Below, in pieces: positions 1-6,545 of a DNA stretch of 17,963 bases (positions are counted from its first letter, which is position 1; each line of letters begins with the position of its first letter). The stretch is from Bacteroidales bacterium UBA1184. GTDB taxonomy: Bacteria; Bacteroidota; Bacteroidia; Bacteroidales; ML635J-15. Under the pieces are notes generated by a model. That model was not told the origin of the DNA. It saw only the letters and a list, made by a program, of their open reading frames with translations, and searched no databases. The stretch covers positions 1,154 to 19,116 of the forward strand of contig DBYO01000009.1 in the NCBI GenBank assembly GCA_002310235.1, given 5' to 3'. Both the position numbers and the translations under genes were made by a program.

Positions 1-66
1 TATGGCAACGACTGGTACAAGCACATTGTCGAGGACGACACAAAACACCTATTGGAAGCAAAATAA
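1..66 (+). CDS. C-terminal end of an unidentified protein (partial)
   Basis: An open frame runs from the first base to a TAA at 64-66. It encodes 21 residues, beginning YGNDWYKHIV and ending LLEAK. The start lies outside the window. The fragment is too short to assign to a family. It ends 39 bases before rocD on the same strand, with no terminator between them, so the two genes may be co-transcribed. The reading frame is clear but no function can be given. Confidence 0.6.
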   Translation, partial: YGNDWYKHIVEDDTKHLLEAK

Positions 67-105
67 ACTTATTAACATAACCAAAATTAAAAACAAATTA
101 GTAAA

Positions 106-1326
106 ATGAAGACTTCAAAAGATTACATCGAACTGGAAGCAAAGTACGGAGCACACAACTATCATCCGCTACCAGTAGTTTTTGCAAAGGCTAAAGGCGC
201 AAAGGTTTGGGACGTTGAAGGAAAGGAATACTATGATTTTCTTTCTGCATATTCAGCAGTAAACCAAGGTCACTGCCACCCGAAAATCGTTAAGGCTCTG
301 ACCGATCAGGCACAAAAGCTCACATTGAGTTCAAGAGCATTCTACAACGACTGCCTTGGCGAATGGGAAGAATACGTAACCAAATACTTCGGATACGACA
401 AGGTTCTCCCAATGAACTCTGGTGCAGAAGCAGACGAAACAGCACTTAAGCTTGCTCGCCGCTGGGGTACAGTTGTTAAGGGTATTCCAAACGATGAAAC
501 TTTGATCGTATGCTGCGAAGGTAACTTCCACGGACGTACAATCACTATCATCACTATGTCGAACGACCCCGATTCATACGCAAACTACGGGCCTTTGACT
601 CCTGGTTTCATCCGCATACCTTACAACGATCCTGCTGCTTTGGAAAAGGTACTCGCAGAAAAGGGTGACAAGGTTGCTGGTTTCCTTCTTGAACCAATTC
701 AGGGCGAAGCTGGTGTTTATGTACCAGACGAAGGCTACCTGAAGAAATGCTACGACATCTGCAAGAAGTACAATGTATTGTTCATGGCAGACGAAGTACA
801 GTGCGGTATTGCTCGTACAGGTAAGATGCTTGCTTGCGACCACGAAGGCGTTCGTCCCGACATCCTTATTCTTGGTAAGGCTCTCGGCGGTGGCGTATTC
901 CCGATTTCGGCAGCATTGGCAGACGATGAAATTATGTTAACAATAAAGCCAGGTGAACACGGTTCAACATTCGGTGGTAACCCATTGGCAACCCGCGTAA
1001 GTATCGCAGCTTTGGAAGTTATCAAGGAAGAAAAGCTCACCGAAAGAGCAGAATACCTTGGTAAGATTTTCCGCGAAGAAATCATGAAGATTCAGTCTCC
1101 GATGATTGAAAAGGTTCGTGGTAAAGGTCTGTTGAACGCAGTTATCATTAAGCCTATGAACGGCAAGGAAGCATGGGATGTTTGCTTGAAGATGGCCGAA
1201 AACGGTGTTCTTGCAAAGCCGACACACCAGCACATCATCCGCTTCGCTCCTCCTCTGGTAATCAGCGAAGAAGAATTGCGTGATGCTATCGAAAAGATCA
1301 AGAAGTCGATACTTTCGTTCTGCTAA
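106..1326 (+). CDS. rocD: Ornithine aminotransferase (ornithine-oxo-acid transaminase), PLP-dependent
   Basis: Expected to move the delta-amino group of ornithine to 2-oxoglutarate, giving glutamate 5-semialdehyde and glutamate in the cytosol; this links arginine and proline metabolism. The 406-residue protein has the normal length of a class III aminotransferase. Visible motifs are the phosphate-binding SGAEADETALKLAR region (about 105-118), NFHGRT (140-145), LEPIQGEAG (195-203), the cofactor-ring ADEVQ (228-232) and the Schiff-base lysine K258 in ILGKALGGG. The N-terminal GAHNYHPLPVVFAKAKGAKV and the SAYSAVNQGH segment match ornithine rather than acetylornithine aminotransferases. The ATG at 106 gives the full N-terminus; no Shine-Dalgarno sequence is visible, as usual in Bacteroidota. 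It follows an unidentified gene by 39 bases and is closed by the hairpin at 1351-1378. Family assignment is firm; the exact substrate is inferred from similarity. Confidence 0.93.
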   Translation: MKTSKDYIELEAKYGAHNYHPLPVVFAKAKGAKVWDVEGKEYYDFLSAYSAVNQGHCHPKIVKALTDQAQKLTLSSRAFYNDCLGEWEEYVTKYFGYDKVLPMNSGAEADETALKLARRWGTVVKGIPNDETLIVCCEGNFHGRTITIITMSNDPDSYANYGPLTPGFIRIPYNDPAALEKVLAEKGDKVAGFLLEPIQGEAGVYVPDEGYLKKCYDICKKYNVLFMADEVQCGIARTGKMLACDHEGVRPDILILGKALGGGVFPISAALADDEIMLTIKPGEHGSTFGGNPLATRVSIAALEVIKEEKLTERAEYLGKIFREEIMKIQSPMIEKVRGKGLLNAVIIKPMNGKEAWDVCLKMAENGVLAKPTHQHIIRFAPPLVISEEELRDAIEKIKKSILSFC

Positions 1327-1350
1327 AATTTTTTCATTGGATTATTTAAA

Positions 1351-1378
1351 AGGTCGTTCCATTGGGACGACCTTTTTT
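1351..1378 (+). terminator. Rho-independent terminator of rocD (copy 1 of a duplicated terminator)
   Basis: AGGTCG (1351-1356) pairs with CGACCT (1368-1373). The stem continues with TCC/GGA across one bulged T, and a run of six T follows at 1373-1378. It lies 25 bases after the rocD stop. A second copy with one base change lies 214 bases downstream. Confidence 0.85.
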
Positions 1379-1401
1379 GTTTTTGTGCAATAAATAATAA
1401 T

Positions 1402-1545
1402 GTTGTCTGGATTTGCAACCTTTAGCTCGTTGCCTATGGCAACAATCCAGACTAAATGAATATAAGGATTTTCAATCCGATTATAATGTTATTTCCGCAT
1501 TACAAATGCTGATATTCAACCGTTTCGGATTATAAATCCGAAACA
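1402..1545. repeat. REP-like cluster of short inverted repeats
   Basis: The gene-free stretch 1327-1660 contains little besides terminators and this cluster. Perfect hairpins, most with 3-base loops, are: GTTGCC-TAT-GGCAAC (1429-1443), GGATT-TTC-AATCC (1466-1478), GCATT-ACA-AATGC (1497-1509) and GTTTCGGATT-ATA-AATCCGAAAC (1522-1544). A longer pair, GTCTGGATT (1405-1413) and AATCCAGAC (1444-1452), encloses the first hairpin. No convincing open frame is present. Such series of symmetric hairpins between genes are typical of dispersed REP-type elements. Because only one cluster is visible here, the mobile-repeat interpretation is inferred. A structured small RNA is an alternative. Confidence 0.6.
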
Positions 1546-1564
1546 ACTAGTTGGGTTATATAAA

Positions 1565-1592
1565 AGGTCGTTCCGTTGGGACGACCTTTTTT
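1565..1592 (+). terminator. Second copy of the rocD-type terminator
   Basis: AGGTCG (1565-1570) pairs with CGACCT (1582-1587), followed by six T at 1587-1592. The 35 bases at 1562-1596 repeat 1348-1382 with one change (G at 1575 for A at 1361). No gene is recognisable between the two copies. It could stop read-through, end an unrecognised short transcript from the inverted-repeat cluster, or act on minus-strand transcripts leaving the DUF1015 gene. Confidence 0.7.
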
Positions 1593-1605
1593 GTTTAGCA
1601 GCAAC

Positions 1606-1641
1606 AAAAAAAAGAGGAAACTCCATCGGAATTTCCTCTTT
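1606..1641 (-). terminator. Rho-independent terminator of the DUF1015 gene
   Basis: A perfect 10-bp stem joins 1611-1620 (AAAGAGGAAA) with 1632-1641, and an inner TCC-ATC-GGA extends it. On the minus strand it is followed by a T run (plus-strand A run 1606-1613). It lies 20 bases beyond the stop of the minus-strand gene at 1661. Confidence 0.85.
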
Positions 1642-1660
1642 CTTATTCGAGTAATAACAA

Positions 1661-2905
1661 TTAAATCTTGTGGATTGCCAAGCCCGAACGGAGTTTCGGT
1701 TCGAACCAAGTGGTCTTCGGAGGCATGATGTTGCCAGAGTCGGCAATGTTGATGAGCTGCTGCATCGAAACAGGATACAATGCGAATGCAACAACCATTT
1801 CGCCCGAATCAACACGACGCTTCAGTTCGCCAAGACCGCGGATACCGCCGACGAAATCGATGCGGTTGCTTGTACGGAGGTCAGCAATACCAAGGATGTC
1901 GTTGAGAACATGCTTCGAAAGGATGTTTACGTCCAATACACCAAGTGGAGTGTTGTCGTAAGTTCCCTGCTTTGCGTTCATCTTGTACCAGTGACCATCG
2001 AGGTACATGCTGAATTCGTGCAACGAAGCAGGCTTGTAGATTTCGGTTCCCATATCCTGGACTACGAAATTCTCAACAACCTTGTTCAAGAAATCTTCCT
2101 TGCTCAATCCGTTCAAATCCTTTACTACGCGGTTGTAGTCGATAATCTTGAGCTGGTTGTCTGGGAAGTGAACTGCCATGAAGAAATTGTATTCTTCCTT
2201 GCCAGTATGGTTGGGGTTCTTACCTGCATATTCCTTACCAATACGGCTAGCAGCAGCGGTACGATGGTGACCGTCGGCAACGTAGGTATAAGGAACCTTA
2301 GTTGCAAAGAGTTCTTCGATGCGCTTGTTGGTAGCGTCGTCGTTGATAACCCAGAAATGATGACCGAAGCCGTCTTCTGCTACGAAATCGTATTCAGCAG
2401 GCTGGTTCTTTACGATATTTTCAACTATGGCATCAATTTCAGGAACAGCCTTATATGAGAAGAATACTGGTTCGAGGTTAGCGTTGACGTAACGAGTGAG
2501 AACCATACGATCTTCTTCTTTCTCGATACGGGTAAGCTCATGCTTCTTGATAACTCCGTTGAAGTAGTCTTCAGACGAAGCGCAACCTACAATACCGTAC
2601 TGTGTACGACCGTCCATTGTCTGAGCGTAGATGTAGAATTTTGGCTTTTCGTCTTCGACGAGCCATCCTTCCTTCTGCATCTTTGCAAAATTCTCGACAG
2701 CCTTGTTGTAAACTATTTCGCTGTGAAGATCAGTTCCCTTTGGGAGATCGATTTCTGCGCGTGTAACGTGAAGAAGAGATTCCTTCTTGCCTTCAGCCAT
2801 CTGAGCTGCTTCTTCCGAGTTCATAACATCGTATGGAAGGCACGATACCTTCTCTACCAAATTCTTTGGAGGACGTAAGCCTCTGAAAGGTTTTACTATT
2901 GCCAT
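1661..2905 (-). CDS. DUF1015 family protein (function unknown)
   Basis: A 414-residue protein of the DUF1015 family, which is widespread in Bacteroidota and has no established biochemical role. Family landmarks are the N-terminal VKPFRGLRPPKNLVEKVSCLPYDV (split here as VKPFRGLR, 4-11, and LPYDV, 23-27), KKHELTR (120-126), and the histidine-rich YVADGHHRTAAA (208-219), which resembles an active-site or metal-binding segment. No signal peptide or membrane segment is seen, so it is probably cytosolic. The ATG at 2903-2905 gives the standard family N-terminus MAIVKPF. A -7 box lies 44 bases upstream and a strong hairpin follows the stop, so it looks like a single-gene transcript. In many relatives the family sits beside serine-biosynthesis genes; that context is absent here. 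The long open frame on the opposite strand is treated as a shadow. Confidence 0.9.
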   Translation of the reverse strand: MAIVKPFRGLRPPKNLVEKVSCLPYDVMNSEEAAQMAEGKKESLLHVTRAEIDLPKGTDLHSEIVYNKAVENFAKMQKEGWLVEDEKPKFYIYAQTMDGRTQYGIVGCASSEDYFNGVIKKHELTRIEKEEDRMVLTRYVNANLEPVFFSYKAVPEIDAIVENIVKNQPAEYDFVAEDGFGHHFWVINDDATNKRIEELFATKVPYTYVADGHHRTAAASRIGKEYAGKNPNHTGKEEYNFFMAVHFPDNQLKIIDYNRVVKDLNGLSKEDFLNKVVENFVVQDMGTEIYKPASLHEFSMYLDGHWYKMNAKQGTYDNTPLGVLDVNILSKHVLNDILGIADLRTSNRIDFVGGIRGLGELKRRVDSGEMVVAFALYPVSMQQLINIADSGNIMPPKTTWFEPKLRSGLAIHKI

Positions 2906-2949
2906 TTCTTATGTTTTTTAATTAGTTATACTTTAGAAAAATAATTCCG

Positions 2950-2957
2950 CAAAGATA
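2950..2957 (-). promoter_or_regulatory. Promoter -7 box for the DUF1015 gene
   Basis: The minus strand reads TATCTTTG, matching the Bacteroidota -7 consensus TAnnTTTG. It lies 44 bases upstream of the ATG at 2905. No clear -33 TTTG is seen at the usual distance. Confidence 0.5.
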
Positions 2958-3055
2958 ACGTTTTTATCAGTCGGAAAAATTTTAATCAAATATTTATTTT
3001 ACCACAAAAAAATCTTAAAAATCACAATGCGCATTCCTGCATCACATAAAGTTAT

Positions 3056-3063
3056 TACCTTTG
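3056..3063 (+). promoter_or_regulatory. Promoter -7 box for the BI-1/YccA gene
   Basis: TACCTTTG matches the Bacteroidota -7 consensus TAnnTTTG and ends 22 bases before the ATG at 3086. A -33 element is not obvious. Together with the minus-strand box at 2950-2957 it gives a divergent promoter region between 2906 and 3085. Confidence 0.55.
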
Positions 3064-3085
3064 CATTAAATAAAAAAACATAAGA

Positions 3086-3895
3086 ATGAACATAACTAGA
3101 ACATCGAACCCAACATTGGGTAAAAATGCTTTCACAAGCGAAGCAAACAACCAAAGAATGGCTGGCGTACCTGGAACGACTTTCGGACAAAACAACGCAG
3201 CAACCGAAACAACCGCCAATGGAGGCGTAATGACTTTGAAAGGCGCAATAAACAAGACCATAATACTATTTGCAATATTGCTGTTAGCCGGCATAGTCTC
3301 ATGGAAAATGACATGGGCAGGGCAAATTGCAACTCCTATATTACTAATAGGAGGAACAATCGGCGGCTTAATATTAGGTCTTGTAACAAGCTTCGCGAAG
3401 AAGGCCGCCCCAATAACAGCACCTCTTTACGCAGTTTTCGAAGGCGTTGTCCTCGGCTCAATATCTTCGATGTTCGAAGCCGCATATAGCGGGATCGTAT
3501 TTCAGGCGGTCGCACTGACTTTACTAGTTTTCGGACTTATGCTTTTCATGTACAAGACGGGCATACTAAAGGCTTCGGGAAAATTCATAAAAGGCGTATT
3601 CGTCGCAACTGCCGCCATCGGCATTTTCTACCTTGTAAGTTTCATCGTAGGACTATTCACACCTGCATTTAACGAATTCCTTTTCGCCAACCCTCTATTA
3701 GGAATAGGCATCAGCGTAATAATAGTAGCGGTTGCCGCACTTAACCTAATCCTCGACTTCAGCACAATAGAAAGCGGAGCCAATTCTGGTGCACCCAAAT
3801 ATATGGAATGGTACGCAGGATTCGGACTTATGGTTACTTTGGTATGGCTCTACATCGAAATATTAAGATTACTTTCGTACCTAAGAAGAGACTAA
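3086..3895 (+). CDS. Bax inhibitor-1 / YccA family membrane protein
   Basis: A 269-residue inner-membrane protein of the BI-1/YccA (TMBIM) superfamily. A polar N-terminal tail (about 1-55) rich in Asn, Thr and Gly is followed by about seven hydrophobic helices between residues 57 and 265. Recognisable segments are APITAPLYAVFEG (108-120), LDFSTIESG (223-231) and the closing EWYAGFGLMVTLVWLYIEILRLL region (241-263), typical of the soluble-tail bacterial subgroup. Family members are linked to proton-sensitive calcium leak and to interaction with the FtsH protease, but no such role can be read from this sequence. The ATG at 3086 is placed 22 bases after a -7 box. A hairpin terminator follows. 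The gene appears to be transcribed alone and converges on comF. Confidence 0.88.
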   Translation: MNITRTSNPTLGKNAFTSEANNQRMAGVPGTTFGQNNAATETTANGGVMTLKGAINKTIILFAILLLAGIVSWKMTWAGQIATPILLIGGTIGGLILGLVTSFAKKAAPITAPLYAVFEGVVLGSISSMFEAAYSGIVFQAVALTLLVFGLMLFMYKTGILKASGKFIKGVFVATAAIGIFYLVSFIVGLFTPAFNEFLFANPLLGIGISVIIVAVAALNLILDFSTIESGANSGAPKYMEWYAGFGLMVTLVWLYIEILRLLSYLRRD

Positions 3896-3913
3896 ATGAT
3901 TTTCATAATAAGG

Positions 3914-3941
3914 ACGGCTTGCATTTGCGAGCCGTTTTTTT
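3914..3941 (+). terminator. Rho-independent terminator after the BI-1/YccA gene
   Basis: ACGGCT (3914-3919) pairs with AGCCGT (3930-3935), followed by six T at 3936-3941. The T run reaches the stop codon of the convergent comF gene at 3940-3942, so the two genes are separated by this single hairpin. Confidence 0.85.
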
Positions 3942-4635
3942 ATGCACGTGCCAGCACGGCAATGCTCAGACGCAGACCTTCAACGGACAACAATGTAGAA
4001 CCACAGGCTTCTGTAGTAGCTCCAGTTGTCAGCACATCGTCAACAAGAAGGACATGTTTACCCCTTAATATATCGTTATCCGTCAGCACAAATTTTCCCG
4101 ACACGTTCTGCCAACGTTCCTCCTTGTTCATCTTGGTCTGCGTCTTGGTATCGGTATTCCTGACAAGTACACCCGTAAGCACTTGGATTTTCGTCACAAC
4201 CGAAATTCCATACGCAATCCGTTCGCTCTGATTGTAACCACGCTTCTTCTCTCTGTTAGGGTGCAACGGCACTGGAATTATATAGTCTATATCGGAGAAA
4301 TTTCCCGATGAAAGCATTTCGGCCCCGAGTTCCTTACCTAGCAATACGCCAATTTCTGGCTTATGGTGATATTTAAGCGCATGCAACAACTTGCGAAAAC
4401 GACTGCCTTTCTGGAACGAGAACAAAGCTGTTGCCCGCTCTACCCTTATACGGCCTTCAAAAAGCTGCATTATGGGATTGTCAAGTTCCTTGCAAAAATG
4501 AGTACGTGGAAGTTCGTACAGGCAGTCGAAGCATAGTACCTCCTCTCCACGCGACAATGCACGACCACAGGCTTCACAGTTCTTGGGGAACAGCAAAAAC
4601 CAGAAATCGGACAAATATTCAAGAAACTTGTTCAT
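3940..4635 (-). CDS. comF: ComF family protein (PRTase-fold DNA-uptake / double zinc-ribbon protein)
   Basis: A 231-residue protein. Residues 17-40 hold an N-terminal zinc-ribbon with C20-x2-C23 and C35-x2-C38. A phosphoribosyltransferase domain follows, with PVPLHPNREKKRGYNQSE (121-138) and the PRPP loop VLLVDDVLTTGATT (195-208). ComF proteins are needed for natural transformation in several bacteria and are thought to act on the cytosolic side with the DNA-uptake machinery; the biochemical activity is unsettled. The start is set at the ATG 4633-4635. The frame can be extended to a TTG at 4656, but the promoter -7 box at 4644-4651 lies within that extension. The first residues then read MNKFLEYLSDFWFLLFPKNC, a normal beginning for this family. 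The transcript leader would be only a few bases long. Confidence 0.88.
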   Translation of the reverse strand: MNKFLEYLSDFWFLLFPKNCEACGRALSRGEEVLCFDCLYELPRTHFCKELDNPIMQLFEGRIRVERATALFSFQKGSRFRKLLHALKYHHKPEIGVLLGKELGAEMLSSGNFSDIDYIIPVPLHPNREKKRGYNQSERIAYGISVVTKIQVLTGVLVRNTDTKTQTKMNKEERWQNVSGKFVLTDNDILRGKHVLLVDDVLTTGATTEACGSTLLSVEGLRLSIAVLARA

Positions 4636-4643
4636 ACAAGATG

Positions 4644-4673
4644 CAAAGTTAAGCAATTTTTCTAAGCCTCAAA
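4644..4673 (-). promoter_or_regulatory. Promoter of comF (-33 TTTG, 18-bp spacer, -7 TAACTTTG)
   Basis: On the minus strand TTTG (4670-4673) is followed after 18 bases by TAACTTTG (4644-4651), a full match to the Bacteroidota consensus. It ends 8 bases before the ATG at 4635, so the mRNA leader would be very short. The box rules out the TTG start at 4656. Confidence 0.65.
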
Positions 4674-4722
4674 AAAACTGACACGAATAGAAAAAACATG
4701 ACAAAATTTCAGAAAAATGTCT

Positions 4723-4730
4723 TACCTTTG
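4723..4730 (+). promoter_or_regulatory. Promoter -7 box for the sigma-54 activator operon
   Basis: TACCTTTG matches TAnnTTTG and ends 21 bases before the ATG at 4752. It lies inside the longer open frame that begins at 4698, which argues for the inner start. No clear -33 TTTG is present. It is divergent from the comF promoter, with the two -7 boxes 71 bases apart. Confidence 0.6.
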
Positions 4731-4751
4731 CAAACATATTATCGCAACGAA

Positions 4752-5999
4752 ATGGAACTGAGTATAGAAGACATTCAGAAGATAAAAACAAATAGCGGGA
4801 TTATAGGCAATTCGGCTGGGCTTAATCGTGCCATAAGTGTAGCTGTACAAGTTGCAGTTACCGACTTATCGGTACTGGTGCTTGGAGAAAGCGGAGCAGG
4901 AAAAGAAAAGATTCCGCAGATAATACACAGGCATAGCCGTCGTGCCGGGAAGACATACATAGCAGTCAACTGCGGCGCAATTCCCGAAGGCACAATCGAT
5001 TCCGAACTTTTCGGTCATGTAAAGGGCGCTTTCACCAACGCAATCACCGAACGTAAGGGCTATTTCGAGGAAGCCAACGGCGGAACGATCTTTCTTGACG
5101 AGGTTGCCGAACTGCCTTTGCCTACACAGGCACGTTTGCTCAGGGTACTAGAATCTGGCGAATTTATGAAGGTCGGCTCATCGAAAGTAGAAAAGACCGA
5201 CGTAAGAATCATTGCGGCAACCAACGTTAACCTGCAGGAGCGCATAAACGACGGCAAGTTCCGCGAAGACCTATTCTACCGACTCAACACCGTACCTATA
5301 ATAATACCGCCACTGCGCGAACGCAAGGAAGACATACATTTGCTTTTCAGAAAATTTGCTCGCGATTTCGCCGACAAGTACAACATGCCTGCAATATCGC
5401 TCACTCCAGAAGCCACTGCATTGCTCGAAAGCTACAGGTGGCCGGGAAATGTCCGCGAACTGAAGCATGTAGCCGACCAGATTTCGATAATCGAAAAGGA
5501 CCGCACCATCTCCGCTGAAACGCTAAAGCGATACCTTATAGATATACACTCGTCATCGTTACCAGCAATAATTAATAATGGTGGACAAGCCAACGACTTC
5601 TCTACCGAACGCGAAATACTTTACAAGGTGCTGTTCGACCTGAAAAAGGAAATGGACGAGATGAAAATCCTGCTCAACGACATTATTGATCAGAATCCTA
5701 GCATCAGGTATTCGCTTAACAACAACGACAACCAGATAATAACAGACCTTTCGGATACGTTGAAAATAAATACGCAAGTAACGCCTATACACCACGAACC
5801 TATTCAGTATCACGCTAATACAGAGTCTACAAATAGTGAAATTGTGGAAGAAGTTCTATCTCTCGCCGATCAAGAAAAAGACTTGATTGTAAAAGCATTG
5901 GCAAAAAACAAAAACAAACGTAAACTTGCTGCCGAAGAATTAGGAATTTCGGAACGCACACTATATAGAAAGATAAAAGAAATGGGAATTGGAAAATAG
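4752..5999 (+). CDS. Sigma-54-dependent transcriptional activator without N-terminal sensor domain
   Basis: A 415-residue enhancer-binding AAA+ protein that would use ATP to remodel RNA polymerase carrying sigma-54. From the chosen start the order is: AAA+ domain (about 15-245) with Walker A GESGAGKE (45-52), the sigma-54 contact loop GAFTNA (92-97), Walker B GGTIFLDE (110-117), FREDLFYRL (170-178) and WPGNVREL (230-237); a polar linker (about 265-370); and a Fis-type helix-turn-helix (about 379-413) with KRKLAAEELGISERTLYRKI. There is no receiver, GAF or PAS domain, so control may be by a partner protein or by level. GAFTNA departs from the usual GAFTGA. The start at ATG 4752 is preferred over the ATG at 4698, because a -7 box lies between them and MELSIEDIQKIK fits the family. 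It heads a run with lptE, a repeat protein and secG. Confidence 0.9.
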   Translation: MELSIEDIQKIKTNSGIIGNSAGLNRAISVAVQVAVTDLSVLVLGESGAGKEKIPQIIHRHSRRAGKTYIAVNCGAIPEGTIDSELFGHVKGAFTNAITERKGYFEEANGGTIFLDEVAELPLPTQARLLRVLESGEFMKVGSSKVEKTDVRIIAATNVNLQERINDGKFREDLFYRLNTVPIIIPPLRERKEDIHLLFRKFARDFADKYNMPAISLTPEATALLESYRWPGNVRELKHVADQISIIEKDRTISAETLKRYLIDIHSSSLPAIINNGGQANDFSTEREILYKVLFDLKKEMDEMKILLNDIIDQNPSIRYSLNNNDNQIITDLSDTLKINTQVTPIHHEPIQYHANTESTNSEIVEEVLSLADQEKDLIVKALAKNKNKRKLAAEELGISERTLYRKIKEMGIGK

Positions 6000-6022
6000 C
6001 CGCTCATAGAGCATAGTCGAAA

Positions 6023-6028
6023 AGGAGG
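6023..6028 (+). promoter_or_regulatory. Strong Shine-Dalgarno sequence before lptE
   Basis: AGGAGG lies five bases before the ATG at 6034. It is a full match to the anti-Shine-Dalgarno core. None of the other starts examined in the window has one, and Bacteroidota usually do without it. Confidence 0.6.
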
Positions 6029-6033
6029 AATAA

Positions 6034-6543
6034 ATGAAATATAGACTATACATATTATTAATAATCGCCTCGTGCATAGGATTTACATCGTGCAAGGGTG
6101 GCTATTCGTTCACTGGAGCCGATATCAGCCCCGACACCAAGACCTTTACTGTAGAACTTTTTCCGAATCATGCAAGTCTGGTGCAGCCCACACTGAGCAA
6201 TGTGTTTACCGAAACACTAAAGGATAAATTTCTGTCACAAACAAGCCTACATCTAGTAAACGACAACGGTGATCTCTACTTCGAAGGAGAAATTACCAAC
6301 TACAACGTGACAGCACAAGCATATCAAGGCAACGAAACCTCAGCACTTACTCGACTTACAATCGGCGTAAGAGTACGTTTTACAAACAACATCGAGCCAT
6401 CCAAAAGTTTCGAATCATCATTCTCAAGATACGCTGACTTCGAAAGTTCTCAAAGCCTATCTGCAGTAGAAGGAGAACTAATGCAACAAATTTGCGACGA
6501 ACTTGTAGATGACATTTTTAACAAATCCGTAGCCAACTGGTAA
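6034..6543 (+). CDS. lptE: LptE-type LPS-assembly lipoprotein
   Basis: A 169-residue predicted outer-membrane lipoprotein. A signal peptide (about 1-19, KYRLYILLIIASCIGFTS) ends in the lipobox FTSC, with C20 as the lipidated residue. It is followed by KGGYSFTGADI, which is typical of Bacteroidota LptE. The mature part contains TFTVELFPNHASLVQPTLSNVFTETLKDKF and an alternating-strand core consistent with the family. LptE plugs the LptD barrel and helps deliver lipopolysaccharide to the cell surface; here that role is inferred from family and position. The gene lies 34 bases after the sigma-54 activator and 2 bases before the repeat protein, an order seen in other Bacteroidales. The ATG is supported by an unusually strong AGGAGG. 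Confidence 0.85.
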   Translation: MKYRLYILLIIASCIGFTSCKGGYSFTGADISPDTKTFTVELFPNHASLVQPTLSNVFTETLKDKFLSQTSLHLVNDNGDLYFEGEITNYNVTAQAYQGNETSALTRLTIGVRVRFTNNIEPSKSFESSFSRYADFESSQSLSAVEGELMQQICDELVDDIFNKSVANW

Positions 6544-6545
6544 AT

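Noticed and set aside
1516..1815. Minus-strand open frame spanning the hairpin region and the end of the DUF1015 gene
   Set aside because: It runs through two terminators and overlaps a real gene on the same strand in another frame.
1670..2458. Long plus-strand open frame (262 codons) opposite the DUF1015 gene
   Set aside because: It is fully antisense to a well-recognised gene, has no family resemblance, and has no promoter or start context of its own.
4636..4656. N-terminal extension of comF from a TTG codon
   Set aside because: The extension contains the TAACTTTG promoter box and adds residues not expected in the family.
4698..4751. N-terminal extension of the sigma-54 activator from the ATG at 4698
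   Set aside because: The -7 box TACCTTTG lies inside it, and the extra 18 residues do not resemble the family.
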